This document shows, in pieces, positions 7,983 through 17,043 of a stretch of DNA of 64,000 nt. Each line of letters begins with the position of its first letter. Position 1 is the stretch's first letter. The stretch lies in NCBI GenBank assembly GCA_963818225.1, contig CAWFRO010000014.1:806001-870000 (forward strand). The letters run 5' to 3'. The DNA is from Palsa-504 sp963818225. Lineage in GTDB: Bacteria > Actinomycetota > Actinomycetes > Streptosporangiales > Streptosporangiaceae. A program made the translations under genes and the position numbers. Below the pieces are notes generated by a model, which saw nothing but the letters and a program-made list of their open reading frames with translations, searched no databases and was not told the origin of the DNA.

Positions 7983-9638
7983 TCAGGGATCGGCGCGGCC
8001 GGCCTCCTGGGGGTCTAGCGTTTCCTGGCTGGCCAGCGCCTCCGGCAGGCCCGCGTCGGGCCCGGCCGAGGCGGCCTCGGGCCACTGCTTGAGCTCGACC
8101 TGCGGGATCAGCCAGCTGGCCAGGAAGGCGAGCGCGGCGATCGGCACCGCGATCAGGAACACGGTCTGGATCGACTCGGCGTAGCCGGCCACGAAGCCCG
8201 CATGTACCGCGGCGGGCAGGTGAGACAGCAGAGCCGGGGTGGCGTCCGCGCTGCCGAAGCCGGTCGGCAGGGTGACTCCGTGCAGGTGCCTGGCCAGGTT
8301 GCCGATCAGCACGTTGGAGAAGATGGCGCCGAAGATCGCCGTGCCGAACGACCCGCCGATCGAGCGGAAGAACGTGGCCCCGGACGTCGCGACGCCCAGC
8401 TCACTGTGCGGCACGCCGTTCTGCACGATGATGACCAGCACCTGCATGACACCGCCGATGCCCATGCCGAGGACCAGCATGTACGCCGCGTCCTGCCAGG
8501 TTGATGAGTCCACGCCCATCAGCGAGAGCAGGTACAGGCCGAGGGTCACCAGCGCCGTGCCGGCGATCGGGAAGAACCGGTACTTGCCGGTCTTCGAGAT
8601 GATCTGGCCGGATGCGATCGAGACCGAGAGCAGCCCGAGCATCAACGGGAGCAGGTACAACCCGGAGATGGTCGGCGAGATGCCCCGCACGACCTGGAAG
8701 AACGCGGGCAGGTAGGTGATGGCGCCGAACATCGCGAAACCGACGATGAAGCCGACCAGGCTGGTCACGGAGAAGGTGCGCAGCTTGAACAGGTGCATCG
8801 GCAGGACCGGCTCGGCGGCCCGCCGCTCGACCAGGACGAACACGCCGATCAGCAGCACGCCGGCTACACCAAGGATGTAAATCGGGGCCGACTTCCACGG
8901 GTAGGTGGTGCCGCCCAGGCTGGTCAGCAGGATCAGCGAGGTGACGGCCGCCGACAGGACCAGGATGCCGACATAGTCGATGACGTGGTGCACCCGGCTC
9001 AGCTGGCCGGGCACCTGGCTGGCCACCACGATCAGCGCGATGACGCCGATCGGGACGTTGATGTAGAAGATCCAGCGCCAGGACAGGTAATCCACGAAAA
9101 TGCCGCCGAGCAGCGGGCCGATCACGCTGGCGAAACCGAAGACGGCCCCGAACAGGCCCACGTAGCGGCCGCGTTCCCGGGGCGAGACGATGTCGCCGAC
9201 GATGGCCTGCGCGCCGACCATCAGACCGCCGCTGCCCAGCCCCTGCACCGCCCGGAACGCGATGAGCATGATCATCGACGTGCTGAGGCCGGACAAGATC
9301 GAGCCGATGAGGAAGATGACGATCGCGGCCTGGAAGAAGAACTTCCGGCCGTACTGATCGCCCAGCTTGCCCCACAGCGGCGTGGACACCGTCGTGGCCA
9401 GCAGGTAGGCGGTGATGACCCAGGCGATGTGGGAACCGCCCTTGAGGTCACCGACGATCGTCGGCAGCGCCGTGGACACGATGGTCTGGTCGAGCGCGGC
9501 GAGCAGCATGCCGAGCATGAGCGCGCCGATGATGAGCAGGATGCGCCGGCGGCCGAGCCCGGGCAGGGCGCCGTTGCCGGCCATGCCGTCGGCGGCCGGC
9601 TGTGAACCGCCGGCGGGCGCGGGAGAGGCGGTGGCCAT
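7983..9638 (-). CDS. MFS transporter, DHA2 family, TetR-coupled exporter
   Basis: 551 residues from ATG 9638; Shine-Dalgarno GGAAGG stands ahead of the ATG. Hallmarks: 'LDQTIVSTALPTIVGDL' in TM1, motif A 'WGKLGDQYGRK', 'RAVQGLGSGGLMVGAQAIVGD', and 'LSWRWIFYINVPIG'. This subgroup (LfrA/EmrB/MdtD-like, 14 TM) exports drugs, dyes or peptides by proton antiport. The start overlaps the stop of the upstream TetR gene in a TGATG junction, giving translational coupling: regulator first, exporter second. The C-terminal ~45 residues are hydrophilic. Most likely induced when its substrate releases the TetR protein. Confidence 0.93.
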   Translation of the reverse strand: MATASPAPAGGSQPAADGMAGNGALPGLGRRRILLIIGALMLGMLLAALDQTIVSTALPTIVGDLKGGSHIAWVITAYLLATTVSTPLWGKLGDQYGRKFFFQAAIVIFLIGSILSGLSTSMIMLIAFRAVQGLGSGGLMVGAQAIVGDIVSPRERGRYVGLFGAVFGFASVIGPLLGGIFVDYLSWRWIFYINVPIGVIALIVVASQVPGQLSRVHHVIDYVGILVLSAAVTSLILLTSLGGTTYPWKSAPIYILGVAGVLLIGVFVLVERRAAEPVLPMHLFKLRTFSVTSLVGFIVGFAMFGAITYLPAFFQVVRGISPTISGLYLLPLMLGLLSVSIASGQIISKTGKYRFFPIAGTALVTLGLYLLSLMGVDSSTWQDAAYMLVLGMGIGGVMQVLVIIVQNGVPHSELGVATSGATFFRSIGGSFGTAIFGAIFSNVLIGNLARHLHGVTLPTGFGSADATPALLSHLPAAVHAGFVAGYAESIQTVFLIAVPIAALAFLASWLIPQVELKQWPEAASAGPDAGLPEALASQETLDPQEAGRADP

Positions 9639-10387
9639 CAGTGGTTGTCCTTCCTGCCGGCCACGTCCGCCGTCGGGGCCAGGGGGCGTTCCCGCGGCGC
9701 GACGAAGACGTGATCCCCGGCGACCTGGCGTAGGGCGCAATGCTCGGGCAGCCCGTCGGCGAGCGCCTGGAAGGCCAGGTCGATGAGCTGGTCGACCGGT
9801 ACCGTTCCGCCTAGACCGGCCCAGAACGACACGGTGGCGCGGAACACGCCGGCGGCCGTGGCGGCCAGCAGCCCCGGATAGGGATCCCGCTCCGGGTCGG
9901 TGCCGAGCCGCTCGGCGAGCCCTTCGGTGATGGCTCGTTCCACCATCGCCATCTGCGCCGCGTGGGCCGCGCGCACGTGCGGGTCGGTCCGCGCCTCCTT
10001 CATCCGGCGCAGCCAGTCCGCCGGATCGCCGCCGAGCTCACTGAGCTCATCGGCCACCGCGAGGGCCTCACTGGCCATGACGACGCGCAGCGCAGCCAGC
10101 CCGGGCTGGCCGGGCACCTCATGCACGAGGCGCTCGCGCAGGGCCGTGACCCGGTCCGGGTCCGTGCCGAACAGCGCGGCTTCCTTGGACGGGAAGTAGT
10201 TGAAGAACGTGCGCGGCGACACATCGGCCGCTTCGGCGATGTCCTCCACGGTGACGTGCGCGAAGCCGCGCTCGGCGACCAGGTCGAACGCCACCCGCCG
10301 GAGCGACCGGCGGGTGGCCAGCTTCTTGCGCTCGCGCAGCGAGGCGCGCTGCTCCCCCGCGGGAGGCGTGCTATCAAGTGTCATCAT
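9638..10387 (-). CDS. TetR family transcriptional regulator of the adjacent exporter
   Basis: About 249 residues from ATG 10387 (a second ATG follows directly at 10384; the open frame extends further to 10507 without recognisable domain). The N-terminal TetR helix-turn-helix is clear: 'RRSLRRVAFDLVAERGFAHV', 'TVEDIAEAADVSPRTFFNYF' and 'PSKEAAL'. The rest is an alpha-helical ligand domain. Because its stop overlaps the exporter start (TGATG), it should repress its own operon. Repeated half-sites upstream (10396-10452) are the likely operator. Confidence 0.9.
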   Translation of the reverse strand: MMTLDSTPPAGEQRASLRERKKLATRRSLRRVAFDLVAERGFAHVTVEDIAEAADVSPRTFFNYFPSKEAALFGTDPDRVTALRERLVHEVPGQPGLAALRVVMASEALAVADELSELGGDPADWLRRMKEARTDPHVRAAHAAQMAMVERAITEGLAERLGTDPERDPYPGLLAATAAGVFRATVSFWAGLGGTVPVDQLIDLAFQALADGLPEHCALRQVAGDHVFVAPRERPLAPTADVAGRKDNH

Positions 10388-10395
10388 GCGCTCAC

Positions 10396-10452
10396 TGCAA
10401 CCTTGCATATATGGTAAAAATGCGTGCTGGATAATTTTACACGCTGTGCAAC
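10396..10452 (-). promoter_or_regulatory. Candidate operator/promoter region of the tetR-exporter operon
   Basis: An AT-rich island in GC-rich surroundings just upstream of the TetR start. It holds TGCAAC twice in the same orientation (10396-10401 and 10447-10452), an inverted pair GTAAAA (10414-10419)/TTTTAC (10435-10440), and an interlocked pair GCGTG (10422-10426)/CACGC (10440-10444). Which dyad is the true operator cannot be decided from sequence alone. Confidence 0.45.
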
Positions 10453-10522
10453 TGAGATCGTTCGGCGGATATTCCGGCCCGTGACCCGCGAACGGCCCGG
10501 CGAACATCGCGGCGAGCCGGGG

Positions 10523-10972
10523 CTAATCGCGGGGAAGCACCTCGAACGCTGGGTGCCTGGGCGCGATGGCGCGGATCTGCTCGTCGCTGGAGTCCGGCCC
10601 GGTACCTTCGAAGAAGATACCGACCTCGGCCTTCCACCTCTTCAGATAGGCGCGCAGCACCGGGATCTTCTCGTCGTCGGTCAGCTCTCGGCCGCGGAAG
10701 GTCTCGGCGCGCCTGCCCACCCGCAGTTCGCCGGTGCCGACGGCGCGCAAGTTGCGCGCCCACTGGGTTTCGCCGCGGGCGGCGACGAGGTAACGGCGGC
10801 CGTCGTGGGTGAGCAGGTTCACCGGCGTGGTACGCCACTGCCCGCTCGTCCGGCCTTTCACCGCGAGGACACGCGAGCCGAGAACGCTGATGCCGTGCCG
10901 GGTAAGGAAGGCCACCAGCTGGTTGAACACGTTACGCGTGAACCAGCCGGGGGCACGGTAGTAGTCGGCCAC
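10523..10972 (-). CDS. Ddn-like F420H2-dependent nitroreductase/quinone reductase family protein
   Basis: 149 residues, the usual length of the deazaflavin-dependent nitroreductase (Ddn/DUF385) family. The split beta-barrel core is visible: 'VLAVKGRTSGQWRTTPVNLL', 'DGRRYLVAARGETQWARNLRA', and 'GELRVGRRAETFRGREL'. The 'R.SG..R.TP' and 'G....W..NL' segments are the family pattern for binding coenzyme F420 or a related flavin. Members reduce quinones, nitroimidazoles or coumarin-type toxins at the membrane surface. It is a single gene downstream of the TetR/exporter operon, same strand, with its own spacing. Confidence 0.88.
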   Translation of the reverse strand: MADYYRAPGWFTRNVFNQLVAFLTRHGISVLGSRVLAVKGRTSGQWRTTPVNLLTHDGRRYLVAARGETQWARNLRAVGTGELRVGRRAETFRGRELTDDEKIPVLRAYLKRWKAEVGIFFEGTGPDSSDEQIRAIAPRHPAFEVLPRD

Positions 10973-11129
10973 GCCGCCACCCTATCCAGAGCAACGGCCG
11001 GACCATCCGCACGCATGGAGGCGATGACTCCGCCAAGACGCCACCCGCCACGTGGGCAGGCGGCAGCCCCTCGGCCGACCTGAACTGAACGTTCAGCGAT
11101 CATTCAGAAGCGGGCGCTAATGTCCCGAC

Positions 11130-11504
11130 ATGGACGAATTCCGGGCCCGGCGAGTGGTCGATGCCCTTCGTGACCGTGGCGTTAACGCCCATCTTCTCCG
11201 AGGTGGCGTCGGTCAATTCGGCGTTCGGGTGTCCCTGCCCGGCGGCCGCGAAGCCGAGTGGGATACCGACGGTACCGCGGGCCTCGAGGCCCAGGTCATG
11301 AGCGACGGCACGCTGGTTGGCTACGTGCCTCAGATCGACGGCTCGGAGGACTTCGACGAGTCCCAGGTCGTTGACGCTATCGCCCGGACAGACTATGACC
11401 GGCCGATCGCTCGCCAGCGGCCCGTGGCACCGCCGCCCAGCCCCGCCCTCACCCGGGAAGGCGGCGTCTTCCGCCGGTTCCTCGACGGCTTCCGTTACAG
11501 ATGA
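11130..11504 (+). CDS. Hypothetical protein
   Basis: 124 residues, not recognised. The first ~85 residues look like a small alpha/beta domain: a helix ('FRARRVVDALRDRGV'), then alternating strands with GG turns ('FGVRVSLPGGREAEWDTDG'), and an acidic patch ('IDGSEDFDESQVVDAIART'). The last 35 residues are proline/arginine-rich and probably disordered. Codon use is typical of the neighbours. Start ATG 11130 has no strong Shine-Dalgarno. It stands alone between two minus-strand genes. Confidence 0.6.
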   Translation: MDEFRARRVVDALRDRGVNAHLLRGGVGQFGVRVSLPGGREAEWDTDGTAGLEAQVMSDGTLVGYVPQIDGSEDFDESQVVDAIARTDYDRPIARQRPVAPPPSPALTREGGVFRRFLDGFRYR

Positions 11505-11581
11505 CGAGCGCCGCCAGCCAAGTCTGGCGTAGTCGGGTAGACGCGGATTCCGCACCATGAGCACCGAGCGGCATCGGTCCG

Positions 11582-12865
11582 CTACGGCCTCTGGCGGCGC
11601 CTGCTCATCGATGGCTCTACCGGTGCCGGCCGCCCTGTTTTCGGCCTGCTGGCCACCCGGGACCGTCGGGGAATGAACCTCCACATGGCTGCGGCCGCGG
11701 CGAAGCCGACCAGGCCGCTGACGGTGATGCCGGCGGCCAGCCCGGCGACGGCGGTCACTGCGGCGAGGATGAGCGGGCCGATGCCCTGACCGGTGTCGGA
11801 CAGCTCGCGCCACAGGCCGAGGAACTTGGGCCGGCCGATCTGCGGAGAGGTGTCGGCCGCGAGCGTCATGATGATGCCGGAGCCGATGCCGTTGCCGAAG
11901 CCCATGATCATGGCGGTGAGGGTGAGGGTGCCGACGGCGTGGGTGAAGGGCATGACGACGAAGGAGATGCCGAGCACGGCCGCGCACGGCACGGCGACCC
12001 AGCGGCGGCCGTACAGGTCCATGACCTTGCCCGCAGGGTAGAAGGTCATCACGTCGATGAACCCGGCAATACCGTAGATGACCGAGTTCGCGGTGGGTGA
12101 CAGCCCGATGTGCGCCCCCCACAGCGGGATGACGACCTGCCGGGTCTGCCTGATCGCCGACAGCAGGACGACGCCGGTCCCGAGGGTGGCGAAGGTGCGC
12201 CAGTACCGCCTGAGGATGCTCCACGATGTCACCTCGGCGGCGGCCGCCTTGTGCTCGTCGCTCTTCTCCAGCTCGGGCACCCGGTAGACGATGACGGCGG
12301 CGCCGATCATCGCGGCCAGGCTGACGAAATAGGCCCCTCGCAGCCCCCACAGCGCTACCGCGCCGGCGCCGAGGAAGGGGCCGGTGAACATCCCGATGCG
12401 GAGCGTGCCGCCCAGGGTCGACATCGCCCGGGCTCGCATCTCCAGCGGCACGATCTCGGTCAGGTAGGACTGGCGGGCTAGGGTGTAGACCGAGCTGGCC
12501 GCCCCGAGCAGCAGCACCCCGAAGCCGAACACGGCCAGCGACAGCCCGCCGTGGCCGAGGTTGACCAGGCACAGGATCAGGCCGGCCACCGCCACCGCCG
12601 CGGCCACCAGCATCGACTTCCGTTCGCCGATGCGGGTGGCCAGGATGCCCGAGGGAATGTTGGTCACCAGCGAGCCGATGCCGAGCAGCGCGGTGATGAC
12701 CGCCGCGATCGCGGCGGTCGCACCGCGATCGATCGAGCTCAGCGCGATGACCGGCAGCATCGCCCCTTCCGCGAGCCCGAACAGGGTGGCCGGGCCGAAC
12801 GCGGCGATAGCCACCGAACGAAGGCGGAATTCCTCACTCACGGCATCAGCGCACTCGCGCGGCAT
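11582..12865 (-). CDS. MFS transporter, 12-TM type
   Basis: About 427 residues from ATG 12865 (GTG 12841, nearer the first helix, is an alternative). Unlike the other exporters in the window it has the length and pattern of a 12-TM carrier: 'GIGSLVTNIPSGILATRIGERK' is motif A-like, 'RARAMSTLGGTLRIGMFTGPFLGAG' the TM4-5 region, and a central hydrophilic loop holds 'ELEKSDEHKAAAAEV'. It is divergent from the CoA-transferase gene with a short AT-rich control region between them, so it could move the acid used by that enzyme. That link is inference. Confidence 0.87.
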   Translation of the reverse strand: MPRECADAVSEEFRLRSVAIAAFGPATLFGLAEGAMLPVIALSSIDRGATAAIAAVITALLGIGSLVTNIPSGILATRIGERKSMLVAAAVAVAGLILCLVNLGHGGLSLAVFGFGVLLLGAASSVYTLARQSYLTEIVPLEMRARAMSTLGGTLRIGMFTGPFLGAGAVALWGLRGAYFVSLAAMIGAAVIVYRVPELEKSDEHKAAAAEVTSWSILRRYWRTFATLGTGVVLLSAIRQTRQVVIPLWGAHIGLSPTANSVIYGIAGFIDVMTFYPAGKVMDLYGRRWVAVPCAAVLGISFVVMPFTHAVGTLTLTAMIMGFGNGIGSGIIMTLAADTSPQIGRPKFLGLWRELSDTGQGIGPLILAAVTAVAGLAAGITVSGLVGFAAAAAMWRFIPRRSRVASRPKTGRPAPVEPSMSRRRQRP

Positions 12866-12978
12866 CCTAGCCTGCGCTCTATCGCTTTGACCTGACCGGT
12901 GACACGCGTTAGCGTCACGCATTAGTGGCTAATTGTCAATTGGTCGATGTATTTGGGCACACCCAACCGAGGAGACTG

Positions 12979-15297
12979 ATGGCGCAGGGTCCGCTGCCGC
13001 TGGACGGGATCCACGTGCTGGACCTCAGCGGCCCGGTCGGCAGCTACGGCGGGCGGCTGCTGGCGGACGCCGGCGCCGACGTGGTCAAGGTGGAGCTCCC
13101 GGCGGGTGACGAGCTGCGCCGCCAGGGTCCCTTCGCGGGCCGTCAACCCGGCCCGGAACGCAGCCTGGCCTTCGCGTACTACCACGCCAACAAGCGCGGG
13201 ATCGTCCTGGATTACCGCAGTCCCGAAGCACTCGACATGCTGGCCGAGCTGGGCGCCAGCGCGGACGTCGTCCTCGTCACCCCGCCGGTGGCGGGTTTCG
13301 ACCCGGACTCGCGCGAGCTGGCGTGGGCTGCCTCCGATGCGGTGGTCTGCGCGATCACGCCGTTCGGGCTCACGGGACCCTACCGCTCCTGGCGCGCCAC
13401 CCACCTCACGTCCTGCGCGCTGGGCGGCGGGATGTACCAGTATGGGCCATCCGAGGGGCCGCCTCTCGTGCTGCCGGGCCGCCAGCTTTACGACCACGCG
13501 GGCACGCACGCCGCGATCGCGGTGCTCGCGGCGCTGCGGGCGCGGCCTGCCGTGGGCGGCCAGTTCATCGACATCTCGGCGCACGAGGTGCTGGGGTCCA
13601 GCCTGTACGAGCTGCACAGGTACACCAACTTCCAGGACATCATGCGGCGCCGCGACAGAATTACCGGAGTGGGCGGCATGTGGCCCTGCCGGGACGGCCT
13701 GGTCGAGTTCGCCGCCTCGACGGAGAAGCACTGGGCCGGCTTCGTCCGGCTGCTGGGCAGCCCGCCCGAGCTCAGCGATCCGGCCCTGGCCGACCCGGCC
13801 GTCAGGCAGCAGCGCGCCGAGGAGATCATGGCCGTCGTCGGGCCGGCCATCCTGGCCATGAGCCGCGAAGAGTTCGTGGGCCGCGGCCAGGAGCTCAGTG
13901 TGCCGTGCTCGCTGGTCAACACCGTGGGGCAGTTCGCCGAGGACCCGCAGCTGCGCAGCCGCGGCTTTTTGGTGCGCCAGCCGCTGGCCGGCCTCGGGGA
14001 GTTCGATGTGCCCGGGAAGCCGTTCGGATCCGGGCAGCCGCTGCTCGCGCAGTACCGGCGCCCGGCGCCCCGGCTCGGCGAGCATGATCCCGCCGCGATC
14101 GCCCGCGAATGGCGCTCGGCCGGACGTCCGCAGCCGCGCCCGGTAAGGCCGCTGTCGGGCCTCAAGGTGATCTCGTTCGGCATGGTCATCGCCGGCGCGG
14201 TGTGCGCCACGCTGCTGGCTGAGCTGGGCGCGGACGTGGTGAAGATCGAGTCCCCCACGGTGCCCGACAGCGTGCGCCGGATACGCATGGGCGACCCCGC
14301 GATCGCCGAGCCCTCCGGCGCGCCGACATCCCCCATGTTCGCCAGCTACAACCGCTCGGTGCGCAGCCTCGCGCTGGACATGAAGCAGCCTGAGTCGGTC
14401 GACCTGATCCTGCGGATGGTCAGCGTGGCGGACGTGGTGATCGAGAATTTCGGCCCGGACGTCCTGGAGCGCTGGGGCATCGGCTACGAGAAGATCGCCG
14501 CGGTGAACCCCCGGATCGTGATGCTGTCCCAGAGCGGCTTCGGGCACACCGGCCCCCGGTCGCACTACCTCGCCTACGCATCGACAGTTTTCTCGTTCGT
14601 GGGGCTCACCCAGATCTGGGGCCAGTCCCACCCCACGGCCAGCGATTACCCCGCCGCGGCCCACGGGTTGTTCGCCATCCTGGCGGCACTGGCGGCGCGC
14701 GACCGCACCGGGCAGGGCACCCACATCGACCAGGCCCAGATCGAGGTCGCCGGGGCGATCATGGGCCCGCTGCTGCTGGATTACACGGTGAACGGGCACG
14801 AACCCGGCGAGGACCCGCCTCCCGGCATGGTCGTCCGCTGCAGCGGCGAGGATCGCTGGCTGGCCGTCGAGCCAGCCAGTGACGAGGACTGGCAGCACCT
14901 GGCACGGATCGCCGGTGCGCCCGATCCCGGCGACCGGGCCGCGGTCACCGAAGCCGTCGGCACGTGGGCCGCCGCGCTCACCCCGCACCAGGCCACGCGG
15001 ATCCTGCAGCGGGCCGGCCTGGCGGCCGGCGCCGTCCAGGACACGGAGGACGTAACCCGCGATGCCCAGCATCGCGAACGGCATTTCCTGCAGGAGATGA
15101 ACCATCCCGATCTCGGCGTGGCCGAGTACGCCGGCCCGCCGCACCGGCTGTCCAAGACGCCCGCCGCCGTCCGGCGGCGGACCCCGCGACTCGGGGAGCA
15201 CACCACTGAGATCCTGGGCGAATGGCTGGGCATGCCACCAGAGGAAAGCCTGACCTACGCCTGGCCGCCGCACGCCAGATCCGGCGCCGAGCCATAA
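12979..15297 (+). CDS. CaiB/BaiF CoA-transferase, tandem double-domain protein
   Basis: 772 residues from ATG 12979 with GAGGAG just upstream. It contains two full family III CoA-transferase domains in a row. Domain 1 (~6-375) opens 'LDGIHVLDLSGPVGSYGGRLLADAGADVVKVE' in style; domain 2 (~390-765) opens 'LSGLKVISFGMVIAGAVCATLLAELGADVVKIE'-like. Candidate catalytic aspartates are in 'LYDHAGTH' (domain 1) and 'ASDYPAAAHG' (domain 2). The family moves CoA between carboxylic acids through an aspartyl-CoA anhydride, normally as interlocked homodimers; a fused pair could fold as a pseudo-dimer. The leader has a small dyad, TTGGG/CCCAA (12953-12966), next to the ribosome site. Confidence 0.9.
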   Translation: MAQGPLPLDGIHVLDLSGPVGSYGGRLLADAGADVVKVELPAGDELRRQGPFAGRQPGPERSLAFAYYHANKRGIVLDYRSPEALDMLAELGASADVVLVTPPVAGFDPDSRELAWAASDAVVCAITPFGLTGPYRSWRATHLTSCALGGGMYQYGPSEGPPLVLPGRQLYDHAGTHAAIAVLAALRARPAVGGQFIDISAHEVLGSSLYELHRYTNFQDIMRRRDRITGVGGMWPCRDGLVEFAASTEKHWAGFVRLLGSPPELSDPALADPAVRQQRAEEIMAVVGPAILAMSREEFVGRGQELSVPCSLVNTVGQFAEDPQLRSRGFLVRQPLAGLGEFDVPGKPFGSGQPLLAQYRRPAPRLGEHDPAAIAREWRSAGRPQPRPVRPLSGLKVISFGMVIAGAVCATLLAELGADVVKIESPTVPDSVRRIRMGDPAIAEPSGAPTSPMFASYNRSVRSLALDMKQPESVDLILRMVSVADVVIENFGPDVLERWGIGYEKIAAVNPRIVMLSQSGFGHTGPRSHYLAYASTVFSFVGLTQIWGQSHPTASDYPAAAHGLFAILAALAARDRTGQGTHIDQAQIEVAGAIMGPLLLDYTVNGHEPGEDPPPGMVVRCSGEDRWLAVEPASDEDWQHLARIAGAPDPGDRAAVTEAVGTWAAALTPHQATRILQRAGLAAGAVQDTEDVTRDAQHRERHFLQEMNHPDLGVAEYAGPPHRLSKTPAAVRRRTPRLGEHTTEILGEWLGMPPEESLTYAWPPHARSGAEP

Positions 15298-15343
15298 CCG
15301 GCCGGGATCCATCGGGCCGAGCTGGTGGCTGATCGCCGGCCGA

Positions 15344-15372
15344 CTTACCGCCAGCCGGCTTACCGCCAGCCG
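15344..15372. repeat. 14-bp tandem repeat across the LLM gene stop codon
   Basis: CTTACCGCCAGCCG occurs at 15344-15357 and 15359-15372 (period 15). On the minus strand each copy carries TAA in the reading frame of the oxidoreductase, so the gene ends in the first TAA and meets a second in-frame TAA 15 nt later. Confidence 0.9.
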
Positions 15373-16382
15373 AGGGATGGCGCCACGTGGGTCAGGATGC
15401 TGTCGATGACGTGTGCGTTGTAATCGACGCCGAGCTGGTTGGGCACCGTGAGCAGCAGCGTGTCGGCGGCGGCGATCGCCTCGTCCTCCTTGAGCTGCTG
15501 GATCAGCACATCCGGCTCGGCCGCGTAGGTGCGGCCGAAGATCGCCTGGGTCTCCGCGTCGATGAACCCGATCTCGTCGCTGTCCTGATTCCGGAGGCCG
15601 AAGTACGCCCGGTCCTGGTCGTCGACGAGGGCGAAGATGCTCCGGCTGACCGACACCCGCGGCTCCCGCTCGTGGCCAGCCTGCTGCCAGGCATCGCGGA
15701 AGGCCTGGATCTGCTCGGCCTGCTGCACGTGAAAGGGCTTGTCCGACTCGTTAGTGATCAGCGTCGAACTCTGCAGATTCAGGCCCAGCTCGGCCGCCCA
15801 CGTGGCGGTCTGCTGTGACGCGGCGCCCCACCAGATGCGCTCCCGCAGCCCCGCTGAATACGGCTCGACGCGCAGCAGGCCGGGCGGGTTCGGAAACATC
15901 GGGCGGGGATTGGGCTGCGCGAAGCCCTCGCCACCCAGCACCTCGAGCAGTACCTGGGCGTGCCCCCGGGCCATGTCCGCGTCCGTTTGGCCTTCTTGTG
16001 GCTGGTAGCCGAAGTATCGCCAGCCCTCGATCACCTGCTCCGGCGAGCCGCGGCTGATCCCCAGCTGGAGGCGGCCGCCGGAGATGAGGTCGGCCGCGCC
16101 GGCGTCTTCCGCCATGTAGAGCGGGTTCTCATAGCGCATGTCGATGACCGCCGTGCCGATCTCGATCCGGCTGGTGCGCGCGCCAACCGCCGCCAGCAGC
16201 GGGAACGGAGATCCCAGCTGCCTCGCGAAATGGTGCACGCGGAAGTACGCGCCGTCGGCACCGAGCTCTTCGGCCGCGACAGCCAGGTCGATCGACTGCA
16301 GCAACGCGTCCGATGCCGAGCGCGTATGCGAGCCGGCGGACGACGACCAGTGCCCGAACGACAGGAAGCCAATCTTCTTCAC
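15360..16382 (-). CDS. LLM class flavin-dependent oxidoreductase (luciferase-like)
   Basis: 340 residues with the bacterial luciferase-like TIM barrel. Key segments: 'AVAAEELGADGAYFRVHHFA' near residues 34-53, 'SRIEIGTAVIDMRYENPLYMAE' (~70-91), and 'DLISGGRLQLGISRGSP' (~98-114). The HH pair in 'FRVHHFARQ' fits FMN-dependent alkanal or alkane-type members more than F420 enzymes. Substrate unknown. It faces the CoA-transferase gene tail-to-tail. The 3' end lies in a short tandem duplication (15344-15372). Confidence 0.9.
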   Translation of the reverse strand: MKKIGFLSFGHWSSSAGSHTRSASDALLQSIDLAVAAEELGADGAYFRVHHFARQLGSPFPLLAAVGARTSRIEIGTAVIDMRYENPLYMAEDAGAADLISGGRLQLGISRGSPEQVIEGWRYFGYQPQEGQTDADMARGHAQVLLEVLGGEGFAQPNPRPMFPNPPGLLRVEPYSAGLRERIWWGAASQQTATWAAELGLNLQSSTLITNESDKPFHVQQAEQIQAFRDAWQQAGHEREPRVSVSRSIFALVDDQDRAYFGLRNQDSDEIGFIDAETQAIFGRTYAAEPDVLIQQLKEDEAIAAADTLLLTVPNQLGVDYNAHVIDSILTHVAPSLGWR

Positions 16383-16602
16383 CAGCGCGTCAACACGTGC
16401 CGCCCGGGCGGCATTCCTCGCCGGCGGTACTCCCGCATCCGCATCCGGGAGGCCCGGGCCTCGGCGGACGCCCGGCGTATCCAGGTCCGCCGCCGTGCGG
16501 ACGGCGAATGGAAGGCGGTGCCTGCGAGGGCCGAGAGTAACGTTGAATCGGACAATACCTGGGCTCAGTCGCGCTCATGCATGACAGGGGATCGGACCAA
16601 TC

Positions 16603-17013
16603 ATGTCCAGACGCTTTGCCTACGCTATTGACAAGCGATATCTGCCGTTGCTGGTGCCCTTCGGGCTGCGAGGCTCAAAAGACGGCGTCACGCTCACGGA
16701 CGAAGGCTCCCTTTTGGCGACGTTTGGTTTCTTCAAGATCAAGACGCCGCTGGCAAATGTCACTGAGGCGCACATCACCCGGAACTACCGCTGGTGGACC
16801 GCGTTCGGTGTGCGCGGATCCATGGTCGACGACGGCTTGAGCTTTGGCACGAACCACGACGCGGGGGTGTGCATCCATTTCGCGGCGAAGGTGCCGTCAC
16901 CGCTTCGCCGCAGCGGCCACTCGGCGCTCACCGTGACCGTGGCGGACCTCGACGGGCTGACCAGCGCCCTGGCGGCCGGGCACGGCGAAGCATCCAGTGC
17001 CTCCCCGCCCTGA
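16603..17013 (+). CDS. Hypothetical protein, possible PH-like beta-barrel
   Basis: 136 residues, family not recognised with confidence. The sequence 'FAYAIDKRYLPLLVPFGLR', 'GVTLTDEGSLLATFGFFKIKT', 'ANVTEAHITRNYRWWTAFGVR' has alternating beta strands and aromatic residues as in PH-like or DUF-type small domains of actinobacteria. The last ~20 residues are Ala/Ser-rich. Start ATG 16603 lies in AT-richer sequence. The stop is in a tandem repeat: GCCCTGAGCCGGGC at 17007-17020 and 17022-17035 (period 15), giving a second in-frame TGA at 17026. Confidence 0.6.
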   Translation: MSRRFAYAIDKRYLPLLVPFGLRGSKDGVTLTDEGSLLATFGFFKIKTPLANVTEAHITRNYRWWTAFGVRGSMVDDGLSFGTNHDAGVCIHFAAKVPSPLRRSGHSALTVTVADLDGLTSALAAGHGEASSASPP

Positions 17014-17043
17014 GCCGGGCGGCCCTGAGCCGGGCCGGCCGCT

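Noticed and set aside
12922..15312. 796-codon minus-strand open frame opposite the CoA-transferase
   Set aside because: Composition is His/Gln/Arg-rich with no fold pattern; the plus strand codes two complete CaiB/BaiF domains.
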